From: Streptomyces bicolor
GTDB lineage: Bacteria; Actinomycetota; Actinomycetes; Streptomycetales; Streptomycetaceae
DNA: 64,000 bases
Direction of reading: 5' to 3'
NCBI RefSeq assembly: GCF_000719285.1
Contig: NZ_JOFS01000035.1
Location: 41,734 to 105,733 of the forward strand
The first letter of the stretch is position 1; every line of letters starts with the position of its first letter. The translations under genes and the position numbers were made by a program. Shown here in pieces: positions 43,163 through 52,368 of the stretch. The notes beneath the pieces were generated by a model that ran no database searches, had not been told where the DNA came from, and saw only the letters and a list, made by a program, of their open reading frames with translations.

Positions 43163-44113
43163 ATGGCGGACTGTCAGCGGCGCGGGCTGGTCGTCGGGTG
43201 CGGCGGGACCCTCGGCTTCGCATGGGCGGTCGCTGCGCTGGCCGCGGTGGAGGAGCAACTCGACTGGGATGTCCGCACGGCAGAGGTACTGGTGGGGACG
43301 TCGGCGGGGGCGGAGGTCGTGTCCGTGCTCGGGTCCGGCAGGTCGGTCTCCGACCTGCTCGCAGCACTGCAGGGCCAGTCCGACGCGGACCCGCTGCTCC
43401 TGCAGCACGTCGGCGCCCACCCGGGCCCCCTGCCTCCGGTTCCGTGGCCCGGACTGCCGGGTGCCGGGCTGACGGCGGCGGCAGCCCGCGGCCGTATTCC
43501 GCTCGGGTCGGGGCTGCTCGGCCTGCTGCCGCGCGGCCGTGGGAATGCGGGGTGGCTGCGGGGCTTCGGCGCCGCGCTCGCGGACGGCCACACGTGGCTC
43601 GCCTCGTCACGTACGTGGCTGGTGGCGGCCGAGACGCGCACCGGCAGACGGGTCGCCTTCGGTTCGCCCGACGCCCCGGTCGCCGACATCGGCAGTGCGA
43701 TCGCCGCGTCGTGGGCGATCCCCGGCTGGTTCCCTCCCGTACGGATCGAGGGGCGCGCCTACCTCGACGGCGGGGTGCTGTCGCCGACGTCGGCAGACCT
43801 CGTTGCCCCGCTCGGCCTGGACGAGGTGGTGATCGTCGCCCCGATGACGACGTCCGGCGGCGCGCCCGCGAGCGGACTGAGCCGCCTCGAACGTGTGGTG
43901 AGGCGCTGGATGACCCGAACCCTCGACGCGGAGGAACACCTGCTTCGAGCAACGGGGACCCGCGTCGTCCGGATCGAGCCCGGCGCCGAGGAACTGGCCG
44001 TCATGGGCTTCAACTTCATGGATCTCGCCCGCCGCCCGGACACCCTCGACGTCTCCCTGCGTACCGCGTCCGACCGTGTCACTCGAGCCATCGACAGGAG
44101 CACCACGGCATGA
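43163..44113 (+). CDS. Patatin-like phospholipase / acyl hydrolase
   Basis: The product has 316 residues. ATG 43163 follows GGGAGA. Motifs are the oxyanion loop GCGGTLGFAWAVAAL, the nucleophile elbow VLVGTSAGAEV (GxSxG) and the catalytic Asp in AYLDGGVLSPTSADL. It hydrolyses acyl lipids or esters by a Ser-Asp dyad. Its stop overlaps the monooxygenase start by 4 nt. With TetR control and downstream oxidoreductases it probably releases or processes a hydrophobic substrate. Confidence 0.85.
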   Translation: MADCQRRGLVVGCGGTLGFAWAVAALAAVEEQLDWDVRTAEVLVGTSAGAEVVSVLGSGRSVSDLLAALQGQSDADPLLLQHVGAHPGPLPPVPWPGLPGAGLTAAAARGRIPLGSGLLGLLPRGRGNAGWLRGFGAALADGHTWLASSRTWLVAAETRTGRRVAFGSPDAPVADIGSAIAASWAIPGWFPPVRIEGRAYLDGGVLSPTSADLVAPLGLDEVVIVAPMTTSGGAPASGLSRLERVVRRWMTRTLDAEEHLLRATGTRVVRIEPGAEELAVMGFNFMDLARRPDTLDVSLRTASDRVTRAIDRSTTA

Positions 44114-45591
44114 GCGCCCACTTCGAGGTCATCGTCATCGGCGCCGGCATCTCCGGGGTCGGCGCGGGAGTCCGGTTGCGTGAGGCCGGGATCCGGGACT
44201 TTCTGATCATCGAGGCCGCCGACGACTTCGGCGGCACGTGGCGGGCCAACACCTATCCGGGTTGCCAGTGCGATGTGCCGTCCCGGCTCTACAGCTACTC
44301 GTTCGCGCCGAATCCGGACTGGGCGAGGGTGTACGCGCATCAGCCGGAGATCCTCGCCTATGTGAAGGGGGTCGCCGACCGGCACCGGCTGCGTGAGCAC
44401 ACCCGGTTCGGCGTGCGGATGACCGAGGCGCACTGGCAGCCCGACGTGGCACGGTGGCGGATCAGCACCAGTGCCGGCGAGTTCACCGCCCGGTTCCTGA
44501 TCGCCGGTGCCGGGCCGTGGAACGAGCCACTCATCCCCGGTATCCCGGGCCTGGCGGAGTTTCCCGGCGAGGTGTTCCACTCCGCGCGCTGGAACCACGA
44601 CTACGACCTGCGCGGCAAACGGGTCGCGGTGCTTGGCACCGGGGCATCGGCCGTCCAGTTCGTCCCGGCCATCGCCCCGCAGGTCGACCGGCTCCACCTG
44701 TTCCAGCGCACTGCCCAGTGGGTGCTGCCCAAGCCGGACCATCGCATACCGAAGGCCGAGCGGTGGGTGATGCGGCACGTGCCCGGCGCCCGGGCCGCGC
44801 TGGCCGCGGGGGAGTACCGGGCCATGGAACTGCTGGGCCGCGGATTCCGCAGGCCCTCGCTGCTGCGCGGCGTGCAGGCCGTGGCACGCGCACACCTGCG
44901 CGCCACCGTCCGCGACCGTGAACTGCGCCGCAAGCTGACCCCCGACTACACCATCGGCTGCAAGCGCATCCTGTTCTCCAACCACTACTACCCGGCCCTG
45001 ACCCGCCCGAATGTGGACGTCCACGCCTGCGCCGTCCGTACTGTCGACGGCAGCACCGTGCTCGGCGCCGACGGCAGCAGCGCCGAAGTGGACGCGATCA
45101 TCCTCGGCACGGGCTTTCACATCCTCGACATGCCCCTGTCGAACCTCATCCACGACGGCGCCGGACGGTCCCTTGCCGGCCACTGGCAGGGCTCCCCCGA
45201 GGCGTACCTCGGTACCGTCACCGCCGGGTTCCCCAACGCGTTTCTGCTTCTCGGTCCCGGCCTGGGCACCGGACACAGCTCCGCGTTCACCATCCTCGAA
45301 GCCCAACTCGATCTCGCCTTCGGCGCGATCCGCTCAGCACGGGCCGAGGGGTGGGCGTCGGTCGAGGTACGCCGAGACGTGCAGAGCGCCTACAACACCG
45401 AACTGCAGGCCGCCCTCGCCGGCACCGTCTACAACACCGGCGGATGCCGGAGCTACTACCTCGACGCCAACGGCCGCAACAGCTTCAGCTGGCCCTGGTC
45501 CACCGACCGACTCCGCAGGCAGGTGGCACGCTTCGACGCCCGCGACTTCACCGTCATCCGTCCCACCGACCGGCAGGAGCTCAGACCATGA
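44110..45591 (+). CDS. Baeyer-Villiger-type flavin monooxygenase
   Basis: The product has 493 residues from ATG 44110 (ATGA overlap with the patatin stop). The FAD Rossmann motif is IVIGAGISGVGAGVRLREAG. The type I BVMO fingerprint FxGxxxHxxxW is present (FPGEVFHSARW), as is a second NADPH Rossmann motif VLGTGASAVQFVPAIAP. It should insert oxygen into ketones to give esters or lactones. An esterase (patatin, or the alpha/beta hydrolase at 47892), dehydrogenases and the broken SDR would complete a ketone or sterol-like degradation path. The substrate is unknown. Confidence 0.87.
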   Translation: MSAHFEVIVIGAGISGVGAGVRLREAGIRDFLIIEAADDFGGTWRANTYPGCQCDVPSRLYSYSFAPNPDWARVYAHQPEILAYVKGVADRHRLREHTRFGVRMTEAHWQPDVARWRISTSAGEFTARFLIAGAGPWNEPLIPGIPGLAEFPGEVFHSARWNHDYDLRGKRVAVLGTGASAVQFVPAIAPQVDRLHLFQRTAQWVLPKPDHRIPKAERWVMRHVPGARAALAAGEYRAMELLGRGFRRPSLLRGVQAVARAHLRATVRDRELRRKLTPDYTIGCKRILFSNHYYPALTRPNVDVHACAVRTVDGSTVLGADGSSAEVDAIILGTGFHILDMPLSNLIHDGAGRSLAGHWQGSPEAYLGTVTAGFPNAFLLLGPGLGTGHSSAFTILEAQLDLAFGAIRSARAEGWASVEVRRDVQSAYNTELQAALAGTVYNTGGCRSYYLDANGRNSFSWPWSTDRLRRQVARFDARDFTVIRPTDRQELRP

Positions 45592-45719
45592 GATTCCCCG
45601 CTGTCGACCTGAGCGGCGCCGACATCACCGTCACCGGCGCCGCGCACGGCATCGGACTCGCCACCGCCAAGGCGTACGTCCCCGGGGGGCCACGTCACGC
45701 TCGGCGTCGCGCGAGGTAG
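45588..45719 (+). pseudogene. Short-chain dehydrogenase, N-terminal stub
   Basis: ATG 45588 overlaps the monooxygenase stop. The start MRFPAVDLSGADITVTGAAH with GIGLATAKAYV is the TGxxxGIG cofactor-binding start of an SDR. The frame is lost around a run of six G near 45683; the alternative frame reads GGHVTLGVA. Homology ends by about 45720, so most of the gene has been deleted. It was presumably the third gene of the operon. Confidence 0.75.
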
Positions 45720-46238
45720 GCGTTCGGGTAAGCGAGTCACTGCCGTCTTGCTGCCTGTTGTTGAACGACACCGCAGCGGGGAGCCCGCGCGGCGCTTCGT
45801 CGGCCAGGACATCGCCTCTGGAGGAGGCGATTGCCCGACGCAGCGGCTTTTTCCCGGCGCCATGCGGCAGTCCCTCCTACCTGCTGTGCTCGAGCCCCCA
45901 GGCAGCAGAGCGCAGCATGCGCAGTGCATTCTCCCGGCACGGCCGAGGCAAGAATGTCCAGGCCGGTTCGGCCAGGAACTGCTGGACGGGAAGGGTGTTG
46001 ACGTGGACGAGCGCGGATTGCAGCATTTTGCGAGTCGGAGTCGCGCATTCTTCGCAGTCGCCGATGAGCGGAAACGAAGGGAGTCGGGTCCGACAGCGTC
46101 ATCGACGTCGGTGGGGACCGGGACCGGACGGCGCCTACCGAGTGAACTTGTAGTCGGGCACCCGTAAGCCGGATCAGACACAACGCCGTGTGATGCCCTG
46201 GCCGAAGACGTCGCACCGCTCCGTGGGTGACATTGCCG
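45720..46238. other. 520-bp region replacing the rest of the SDR gene
   Basis: No gene supported on either strand. It is unrelated to the SDR and may mark a deletion or replacement joint between the plus-strand monooxygenase operon and the minus-strand GMC operon. Confidence 0.4.
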
Positions 46239-47795
46239 TCACACCGGCGCCGGGAGACCGCGGATCATGTCTGCGGCCTTTTCCGCGATCATGATCGTGG
46301 GGGCATTGGTGTTGCCTCGCACCACGGTGGGCATCACCGAGGCGTCCACGACCCGCAGTCCGTTCACGCCGTGCACCCTGAGCCGGGAATCCACGACCGG
46401 GCCGATGGAGCATGTGCCCGCAGGGTGATAGAGGGTTTGCAGCTCACGCCGGGCGAAGTCGAGAAGGTCGGCGTCGTCCGTGGAGCGCGGTACGCGGAAG
46501 TCGGCCCGGCGGTGCTTGGCCAGGCTGGGCCGGTCGGCGATGTCGAGCAGCATCCGCAGTGCCCGGATCATCGTGGCGCGATCCTCTTCGGTGGTCAGGT
46601 AGTTGTGCAGGATGTGCGGCTTGGCGCTGGGGAGCGCCGAGCGCAGGGAGACCTTGCCCCGGCTCGTGGGGGCGAGCAGGACCGCACCGAACATGAAGGC
46701 GTGGTCGGTCACGGGGCTGATGCCCTCTTCATGGAACATCACCGGTGTGGCGTGCACCTGGATGTCGGGGGCGTCCAGTCCCTCACGAGTGCGGTGAAAC
46801 GCGCCGGCCTCGCCGAGGTTCGAGGTGAGCGGGCCGCGGCCCTCGGTCTCCAGCAGGCGGAGGTTGTCCGGTGTTTCGGCGGTGAACAGCGATTCGGTGT
46901 CGGTGAGGTAGCACAGCCCGACATGGGGATGATCCTGCAGGTTCTCCCCGACGGGGAGGTCGACGCGGGGCGTGATGCCGCGGGCCGCCAGGTCGCCGCC
47001 CGGGCCGATGCCGGAGAGCATGAGCAGCTGCGGAGAGTTGTAGGCACCGGCCGACAGCACGACCTCCCGTTCGGCGCGCAGGCACAGCAGTTCGCCGTCC
47101 CGGTCCACTTCGACGCCGGTCGCACGGTCGCCGTCGAGCAGCACGCGGGTGCACTGGGCGCCGGTCAGCACCTCGAGGTTCGGCCGGGACCGGGCCGGCC
47201 GCAGATATGCGTCGGCCGTGCTGCAGCGCATGCCATCGCGTTGAGTGAGGTGGTAGTAGCCGACGCCGTCCTGTTCGGGGCCGTTGAAATCGCCGGTGTA
47301 GGGGTGGCCAGCTTCCTGTGCCGCCGTCACATAGGCGTTCATCAGCGGATGTCGGGAGCGGCCTTCGCTGACCGTGAGCGGCCCGCCGGTGGCGTGCCAC
47401 GGTGACGTGGCGCCCGTGAAGTCCTCGGCGCGAAGGAAGTACGGCAGGACGTCCTGCCAGCTCCAACCGTCGGCGCCGCCGGCTGCCCAGGCGTCGTAGG
47501 CGCGGCGATTGCCGCGTATGTAGATCATCGCGTTCATCGAGGAGCAGCCGCCGAGCATGCGGCCGCGGGGCAGATAGCGACGGCGGCCGTCCAGCCCCGG
47601 TTCGCATTCGCTGAGGTAGCTCCAGTCGTACTTCGTCTGGAAGAGCTTGCTGAACGCCGCCGGAACGTGGATTTCCGCGGCATCGTCCACCGGGCCTGCC
47701 TCGAGCAGCAGTACCCGCGTGTTCTCGTCCTCGGTGAGCCGGTCCGCCAGCACGCACCCGGCCGATCCCGCGCCCACGATGATGTAGTCGTACAC
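46239..47795 (-). CDS. GMC-family FAD oxidoreductase (choline/alcohol dehydrogenase type)
   Basis: The product has 518 residues. GTG 47795 follows GAGGGGGCAAAG. The FAD site is [22 protein letters not shown] signature 1 is [20 protein letters not shown] and signature 2 is [16 protein letters not shown]. The active-site region is [12 protein letters not shown] and [18 protein letters not shown]. It oxidises alcohols to aldehydes or ketones. It lies 96 bp downstream of the alpha/beta hydrolase on the same strand, probably as one operon, and could supply ketones to the neighbouring monooxygenase. Confidence 0.9.
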   Translation of the reverse strand: MYDYIIVGAGSAGCVLADRLTEDENTRVLLLEAGPVDDAAEIHVPAAFSKLFQTKYDWSYLSECEPGLDGRRRYLPRGRMLGGCSSMNAMIYIRGNRRAYDAWAAGGADGWSWQDVLPYFLRAEDFTGATSPWHATGGPLTVSEGRSRHPLMNAYVTAAQEAGHPYTGDFNGPEQDGVGYYHLTQRDGMRCSTADAYLRPARSRPNLEVLTGAQCTRVLLDGDRATGVEVDRDGELLCLRAEREVVLSAGAYNSPQLLMLSGIGPGGDLAARGITPRVDLPVGENLQDHPHVGLCYLTDTESLFTAETPDNLRLLETEGRGPLTSNLGEAGAFHRTREGLDAPDIQVHATPVMFHEEGISPVTDHAFMFGAVLLAPTSRGKVSLRSALPSAKPHILHNYLTTEEDRATMIRALRMLLDIADRPSLAKHRRADFRVPRSTDDADLLDFARRELQTLYHPAGTCSIGPVVDSRLRVHGVNGLRVVDASVMPTVVRGNTNAPTIMIAEKAADMIRGLPAPV

Positions 47796-47891
47796 CTTTG
47801 CCCCCTCGCCCCACCCGGTTGCTCGATCCCTTCACCCAAGCGCTAACGGCGGGGGGATCACACCGTGCTCTCGGCCATTGTCGAGGGGGCG

Positions 47892-48845
47892 TCAGCCGAC
47901 GCGGCCGGCCTCGTGCAGGGAGACGACGGCGTCCACCAGGGCGCGTGGATTCTCCCAGTTGAGCATGTGTCCGGCGTCCGGCACGGTGACCAGCCGGGCG
48001 CCCGGTATCCCCGCGGTGAGGCGCCGGGCGTGGCTCGGCGGTGTGCTGCGGTCGGCCGAGCCGACCATGACGACGGTGGGAACCGTGATCTCGGGCAGGC
48101 GCGGATAGTGGTTCTCGCGCGCGAAGGCCCGGACGATCGGCACGAGCAAGGCGTGGTCCTGGCGGAGGAAGACGTCGAGGAAGATATCGATCATGGCCGG
48201 AGAGGGGCGCTTTCCGCACTGGGCGGCTCCGAAGAGGATTCCGCCGGTCCGGGTGCGTGCCAACTGCTGGAGGACGCCCGTCTGCAGCAGCGGGATCTGC
48301 AGCCGGTTGTGCGGTGCTCCGTCGTAGATGCGCCCCGCCCAGGTCGCGAACAGCACCAGACCGCGCAGCCGCCGGGCGACGCCGGGATGGTCGAGCACAG
48401 CGCGAAGCGCGATGAACCCGCCCATGGAATGCCCGACCAGCACTGCGTCCCCTACGTCGAAATGCTCCAGGACCGCCAGGTAGTCCTGCGCCATCGGGCG
48501 GGAGTCGATGCCGTCCGCACCGCAGGTGGAGCCCCCGTGGCCGCGCTGGTCGAAGAGGATGACACGGTGACCGTTCGCCACCAGGGTGGCCTGCACCAGG
48601 TTCCACTCCAGGAGCGAGACACCGTAACCGTGGGCCAACACCACAGGGGGCCCTTCACCCGCGACGACGGCGCGCAACACCGTCCCGTCGGGCCGGGACA
48701 GGAACACCTCCTCGCCCTCGGGCTCACGACACAGCACTTCGCGGGGCACGGGATCCGGCTGACGTTCTATCCCGGCGGCCACCGCCCGCGCCGCGAGGGC
48801 AGCGACGGCGGCCCCGGCAGCACCCCAGACCAGCCTCGATTTCAT
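47892..48845 (-). CDS. Membrane-anchored alpha/beta hydrolase
   Basis: ATG 48845 follows GGGGAG and gives 317 residues. An N-terminal hydrophobic segment (RLVWGAAGAAVAALAARAVA) suggests a membrane anchor or signal. Fold motifs are the oxyanion LAHGYG, the DQRGHGGS strand, the nucleophile elbow LVGHSMGGF, the acid in GSADRSTPPSHA and the catalytic His in PDAGHMLNWENP. It belongs to the esterase/lactonase/epoxide-hydrolase-like group. As it is encoded with a GMC oxidoreductase and near a BVMO, it could open the ester or lactone product. Confidence 0.83.
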   Translation of the reverse strand: MKSRLVWGAAGAAVAALAARAVAAGIERQPDPVPREVLCREPEGEEVFLSRPDGTVLRAVVAGEGPPVVLAHGYGVSLLEWNLVQATLVANGHRVILFDQRGHGGSTCGADGIDSRPMAQDYLAVLEHFDVGDAVLVGHSMGGFIALRAVLDHPGVARRLRGLVLFATWAGRIYDGAPHNRLQIPLLQTGVLQQLARTRTGGILFGAAQCGKRPSPAMIDIFLDVFLRQDHALLVPIVRAFARENHYPRLPEITVPTVVMVGSADRSTPPSHARRLTAGIPGARLVTVPDAGHMLNWENPRALVDAVVSLHEAGRVG

Positions 48846-49571
48846 CGAACTCCCCTGATTTGGTTCTTGTGTTCGGCCGGTCCCCGGCCGATGCGCGATT
48901 ACGGCGCTCATTGTGTATTGCCGTGTGGATGTGGACAGCGGTGCGTCAGGATTCGGCTGGGACTCGCCTTTCCTGCTCCGGCATCCGGTCAACGGCCGCG
49001 TCGCCGGCGCCGGCCGGTCGTGCGGGGACGACCGGATCCGCGGGGGGCGGTGCCGTATCGTCCGTGGGTTTGCGGCCTGTTCCGGCGCCGGCAGCGGGAC
49101 GGCGGTCCGCCAGGGACCGCCCCTCCAGGCCGGAACGGCCCCGGCCAGGTTCGCGCACCTGTGCCCCGCGCACATCGAGGACCTGCCCGGCCGGCCCGGC
49201 GCCGCCACCGTGGCCAACGACCAGGCATCGCGCATGCATGGCGGGACCGTGCTCGACTTCCGGCCCACGAGCAGGTCCTCCAGTCGTACGCCGACTTGTG
49301 GCTCACCCGTGACCGGGGCGGACTACGCGGACGCAGGTGACTTCCACCAGGCGCTGGTTGCCCTCGGATTCTGCGAGACCCTCGCTCAGCGCCTGTAGCC
49401 ACAGTGCCGCGCTTCCCGCAGGGCCTGCACTCATCAACCTTGCACGCCTACCTGCGGCGGCCTGTAGCCCCTTGGGAGCCTCGCTCGCAGGGAGGGCACG
49501 ACCATCTCTCGCTTCGCCTATCGGCGGAGATCATTTCCCGGACAATGGGCTGAGGGAGCCGTGCAGTGCGG
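48846..49571. other. 726-bp region without a confident gene
   Basis: It holds the upstream region of the hydrolase-GMC operon, then degenerate sequence in which short frames (for example QVLQSYADLWLTRDRGGL near 49290) hint at decayed genes. No family was recognised and no hairpins are notable. Confidence 0.35.
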
Positions 49572-50036
49572 TTACCTGAGGGACGCGAATGGGTTCGAGA
49601 AGGAGGTCAGGTCGCTCACGCGGACCAGGCTGAGCTCGCTGGGTTCGATCTTGGAGCCGGACAGGACCAGTTCAGTGCTCTCGACGCATCCCCGTGCGAG
49701 CCAGTAACGGTTGCTGCTGTTGCGCCAGAGTTCGAACGTCAAAAGCCCGCTCCAGGCCTCGCTGGTCTCTGCATTGCCGGAGGAGGCGCTGAGGACCGTG
49801 ACGTGCTGGACCTGGGGGTCGAAGTGCGGAGAGCCGAACCACAGCCACACATGGAGGTCGCCGGTGGCTCGGTGGTAGCCGTGACCCGTGACCTGCCGTG
49901 ATTCCGGCCAGTCGGCGTCGACAGCGAAGACGCTGAAGCCTTCTGCCGAGCCACAGGCATGCTGCCACCGCAAGAGAACCGGCGGGACCGTGGTGCGTCC
50001 TTCGCACGGCCCGGGCGGCAGACCCAGCAGGAGGTC
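49572..50036 (-). pseudogene. Hypothetical protein fragment, N-terminus missing
   Basis: Minus-strand sequence with good protein composition (VLLRWQHACGSAEGFSVFAV, ATGDLHVWLWFGSPHFDPQV, AWSGLLTFELWRNSSNRYWL) ends at a proper stop at 49572. No plausible start exists between it and the stop of the upstream enoyl-CoA hydratase at 50035. It looks like a C-terminal piece fused up against the neighbouring gene. No family is recognised. Confidence 0.4.
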
Positions 50037-50970
50037 AGGTGAACCGTCCGCGCGCAACGGCTTCTTCGAGCGTCTCGGGGTGCAGGCTGGGAACGTCACC
50101 GAGCTGCTTGGTGCGGGCAAGGTAGGCACGCTGGGCTTCCAGAGACTCCGGCGTCGTAGTGGTCGACAACCACTCGGCGCCCTCGAACCGCAGCCCTTCT
50201 TCAAGCGGAAGGGAGCCACCCTCGCGGACAGCGCGCTTCACCGCCCGGACGGCCGCTTTCGGCCGCCGGCCGAGCCGTGCGGCGTGCTCGATGGCCTCTT
50301 GGAGCAGCACCTCGGGTGGTACGACCCTGTCCACCAGGCCCATCTCATGGGCCTGGGTCGGGCTGATGGGCGTCCCCTCAAGAGAGATCTGCAGTGCCCG
50401 ACGTCCGCCCAACAGGCGTGCCAGCCGCTGGGTGCCTCCGGAGCCGGGCGGGAACCCGAGGAAGATCTCCGGTTGGGAGATGCGAAAAGGGCCGTTGGCC
50501 ATGAAGCGATAGTCACAGGCCAGAGCCAGCTCGAAGCCCCCGCCGCCGGTGTCGCCGTTCAGGGCCGCGACCCAGACGGCCGACGAGGTCTCGATTGCGT
50601 GGAAGACGTCTTTCATCTGCTCCCAGGCCATGAGCCCCACCAACGGCGAGCGGGCAAGCACCGCACTGCCACCCGGAATTCTGAGAGCCGCGCCGGTCAC
50701 CTTGAGCCCGGCACGGATGATCGAGGCGCTCAGCTTGGGAGATCGCTTCGCGCCCCCGTAGATCAGCCGTACATCGAAGTGGGCGAGGAACCGCGATGAG
50801 TGAGTGCCTGTGAGCACGACCGCGCCCACGTGCGGATCACGGTCCGCTCGTCGTACCAGCGCCCCGAGTTCCAGGACCATCTCGCGGGTCATGAGCGCGG
50901 ACGGGGGGTTGTCCAGCCGTGCGACAAGGACATGGCCATGTTGCTCGACGAGGACCGTCTTCTTCGTCAT
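50035..50970 (-). CDS. Enoyl-CoA hydratase/isomerase family protein
   Basis: The product has 311 residues, longer than typical (about 260) by a C-terminal extension. Crotonase features are VARLDNPPSALMTREMVLEL, the oxyanion region ALNGDTGGGGFELALACDYR and the catalytic Glu in RISQPEIFLGFPPGSGGTQR. It would hydrate or isomerise an acyl-CoA. The gene lies 144 bp after the liv operon on the same strand but behind a strong palindromic terminator, so it is probably transcribed separately. Confidence 0.82.
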   Translation of the reverse strand: MTKKTVLVEQHGHVLVARLDNPPSALMTREMVLELGALVRRADRDPHVGAVVLTGTHSSRFLAHFDVRLIYGGAKRSPKLSASIIRAGLKVTGAALRIPGGSAVLARSPLVGLMAWEQMKDVFHAIETSSAVWVAALNGDTGGGGFELALACDYRFMANGPFRISQPEIFLGFPPGSGGTQRLARLLGGRRALQISLEGTPISPTQAHEMGLVDRVVPPEVLLQEAIEHAARLGRRPKAAVRAVKRAVREGGSLPLEEGLRFEGAEWLSTTTTPESLEAQRAYLARTKQLGDVPSLHPETLEEAVARGRFT

Positions 50971-51067
50971 CTTGCCTCTCCGGGGCGGGTGGTAGGCACC
51001 TGGGTACGGCTCGGACAGAGCGGGAAAAGCCTGGGAAGGCTGGTACGGGTGTCGCCGAGAGCCTCAT

Positions 51068-51103
51068 GGTCCGGACGCTGACCGGCCGGTCAGCGTCCGG
51101 ACC
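51068..51103. terminator. 36-bp perfect palindrome, terminator of the liv operon
   Basis: 16-bp perfect stem (ggtccggacgctgacc / ggtcagcgtccggacc) closed by GGCC, which itself continues the symmetry, 12 bp past the stop of the binding-protein gene. It is by far the strongest hairpin seen in the window. Confidence 0.8.
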
Positions 51104-51114
51104 GCCGGGACGGC

Positions 51115-52368
51115 TCAGCCCTTGGGCAGGGCGTAGGTCCGCGCCGCGGGCACCTCGTGGGCCGGTTCGACGTTCGTGAGGCCACCGGGGGCCGTCTTCG
51201 CCGGCTTGTGGATGAAGCTCCGGTACGTCGCCGGCTTGGTGCGGTCCGAGAAGTCCAGCGGCACGCCCAGCACGGTGAGCCGGGACTGCTTGCGGTGGGC
51301 GGCGGCTATGCCCTCGCGCGTCAGGTCCTTCGCCTTGCAGGCCGCCTTGAGGTCCTCGCCGAGGACGCTGATCGCGTTCCAGCCGCTGACGACACCCGGG
51401 TCGAGCAGGTCCTTCGGGTACTTGGCCTTGTAGTCCTTGGCGAGCTTCTGCATGGCGGGGTTGTCGGTGAACGCCGGGGCGGGACTAACCACCTGGAGCA
51501 TCTTCTCCAGGGCGGGTCCGACCGGGGTCGCCAGCAGCTGCGGGGCGAAGCCCGGCGAGCTGGTGAGGACCGGGACGGCGAAGCCCGCGGCGGCGGCGGT
51601 GCCGACCAGGGCGGCCGTCTGACGCGGACCGGCGCTGATCAGGATCGCTTTGACGCCGGCTTGCTTGAGCGCGGTGACCTGGGCGGTCAGGTCCTGGTCG
51701 GTGGGCTTGATCTTCTGCCCGACGACCTTCAGCTTCGCCTTCTTCGCCGCGTAGGTGGCACCGGCGAGCGCGTTCTTGCCGTACTCACCCTCGAAGTAGA
51801 CGTGGCCGATCTTGTCGCCCGCCTTCAGCTTGGCCGTACGGACGACGTGGTCGACGCCGTTGATCATGTCGATGTCGTAGGTGGAGCCGACCACCTGGAC
51901 GTACTCGCCGCCCAGCAGGGTGGAGGCCCAGGCCATCGGGAACGTGAGCAGGTGCTTGGACTCGAGCTCCTGCGACAGCGAGGACACCACCGGGGAGCCG
52001 ACCATCTGGGACACGGCGGCCACATTCGGCTCGGTCTCGGTGAACGCGGACACGGCCTTCTGGACGTCGTAACCGTGGTCCTTGACGGTGATTTTGACGG
52101 TCCGGCCGCAGATGCCGCCGGAGGCGTTGAGCTGGTCGACGTACAGCTGCTGGGCGTTGACGATGCTCTTGCCGAGCGAGGCGTACGGGCCGGTGAGGTC
52201 GGTGAGCGCGCCAAGGGTGATGGTCTTCTCCGTCACTCCGGGGCCGGTCTTGACGCCGTCGCTGCCGGCGCTGCTCGCGTCGGTACCGCTCTTGGTGCTG
52301 CAGGCCGTGGCGCTCAGGGCGAGTGCGGCGATGACGGCTGCGGCCGGGGCAAGTCGGGTGCTTCTCAC
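51115..52368 (-). CDS. ABC transporter substrate-binding lipoprotein (LivK-like)
   Basis: GTG 52368 overlaps the permease stop by 4 nt and has GGAG 8 nt upstream. The product has 417 residues. The signal peptide ends in a lipobox (ALALSATACS). The type I periplasmic-binding fold follows: ITLGALTDLTGPYASLGKSI, NAQQLYVDQLNASGGICGRT, SMVGSPVV-like and GHVYFEGEYGKNALAGATYA. It captures a branched-chain amino acid, amide, urea or similar ligand outside the membrane and delivers it to the LivHM/LivGF complex encoded upstream. Confidence 0.9.
   Translation of the reverse strand: MRSTRLAPAAAVIAALALSATACSTKSGTDASSAGSDGVKTGPGVTEKTITLGALTDLTGPYASLGKSIVNAQQLYVDQLNASGGICGRTVKITVKDHGYDVQKAVSAFTETEPNVAAVSQMVGSPVVSSLSQELESKHLLTFPMAWASTLLGGEYVQVVGSTYDIDMINGVDHVVRTAKLKAGDKIGHVYFEGEYGKNALAGATYAAKKAKLKVVGQKIKPTDQDLTAQVTALKQAGVKAILISAGPRQTAALVGTAAAAGFAVPVLTSSPGFAPQLLATPVGPALEKMLQVVSPAPAFTDNPAMQKLAKDYKAKYPKDLLDPGVVSGWNAISVLGEDLKAACKAKDLTREGIAAAHRKQSRLTVLGVPLDFSDRTKPATYRSFIHKPAKTAPGGLTNVEPAHEVPAARTYALPKG

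Noticed and set aside
46227..47405. 392-codon plus-strand frame opposite the GMC oxidoreductase
   Set aside because: The minus strand has all GMC signatures. The plus frame is compositionally a shadow.
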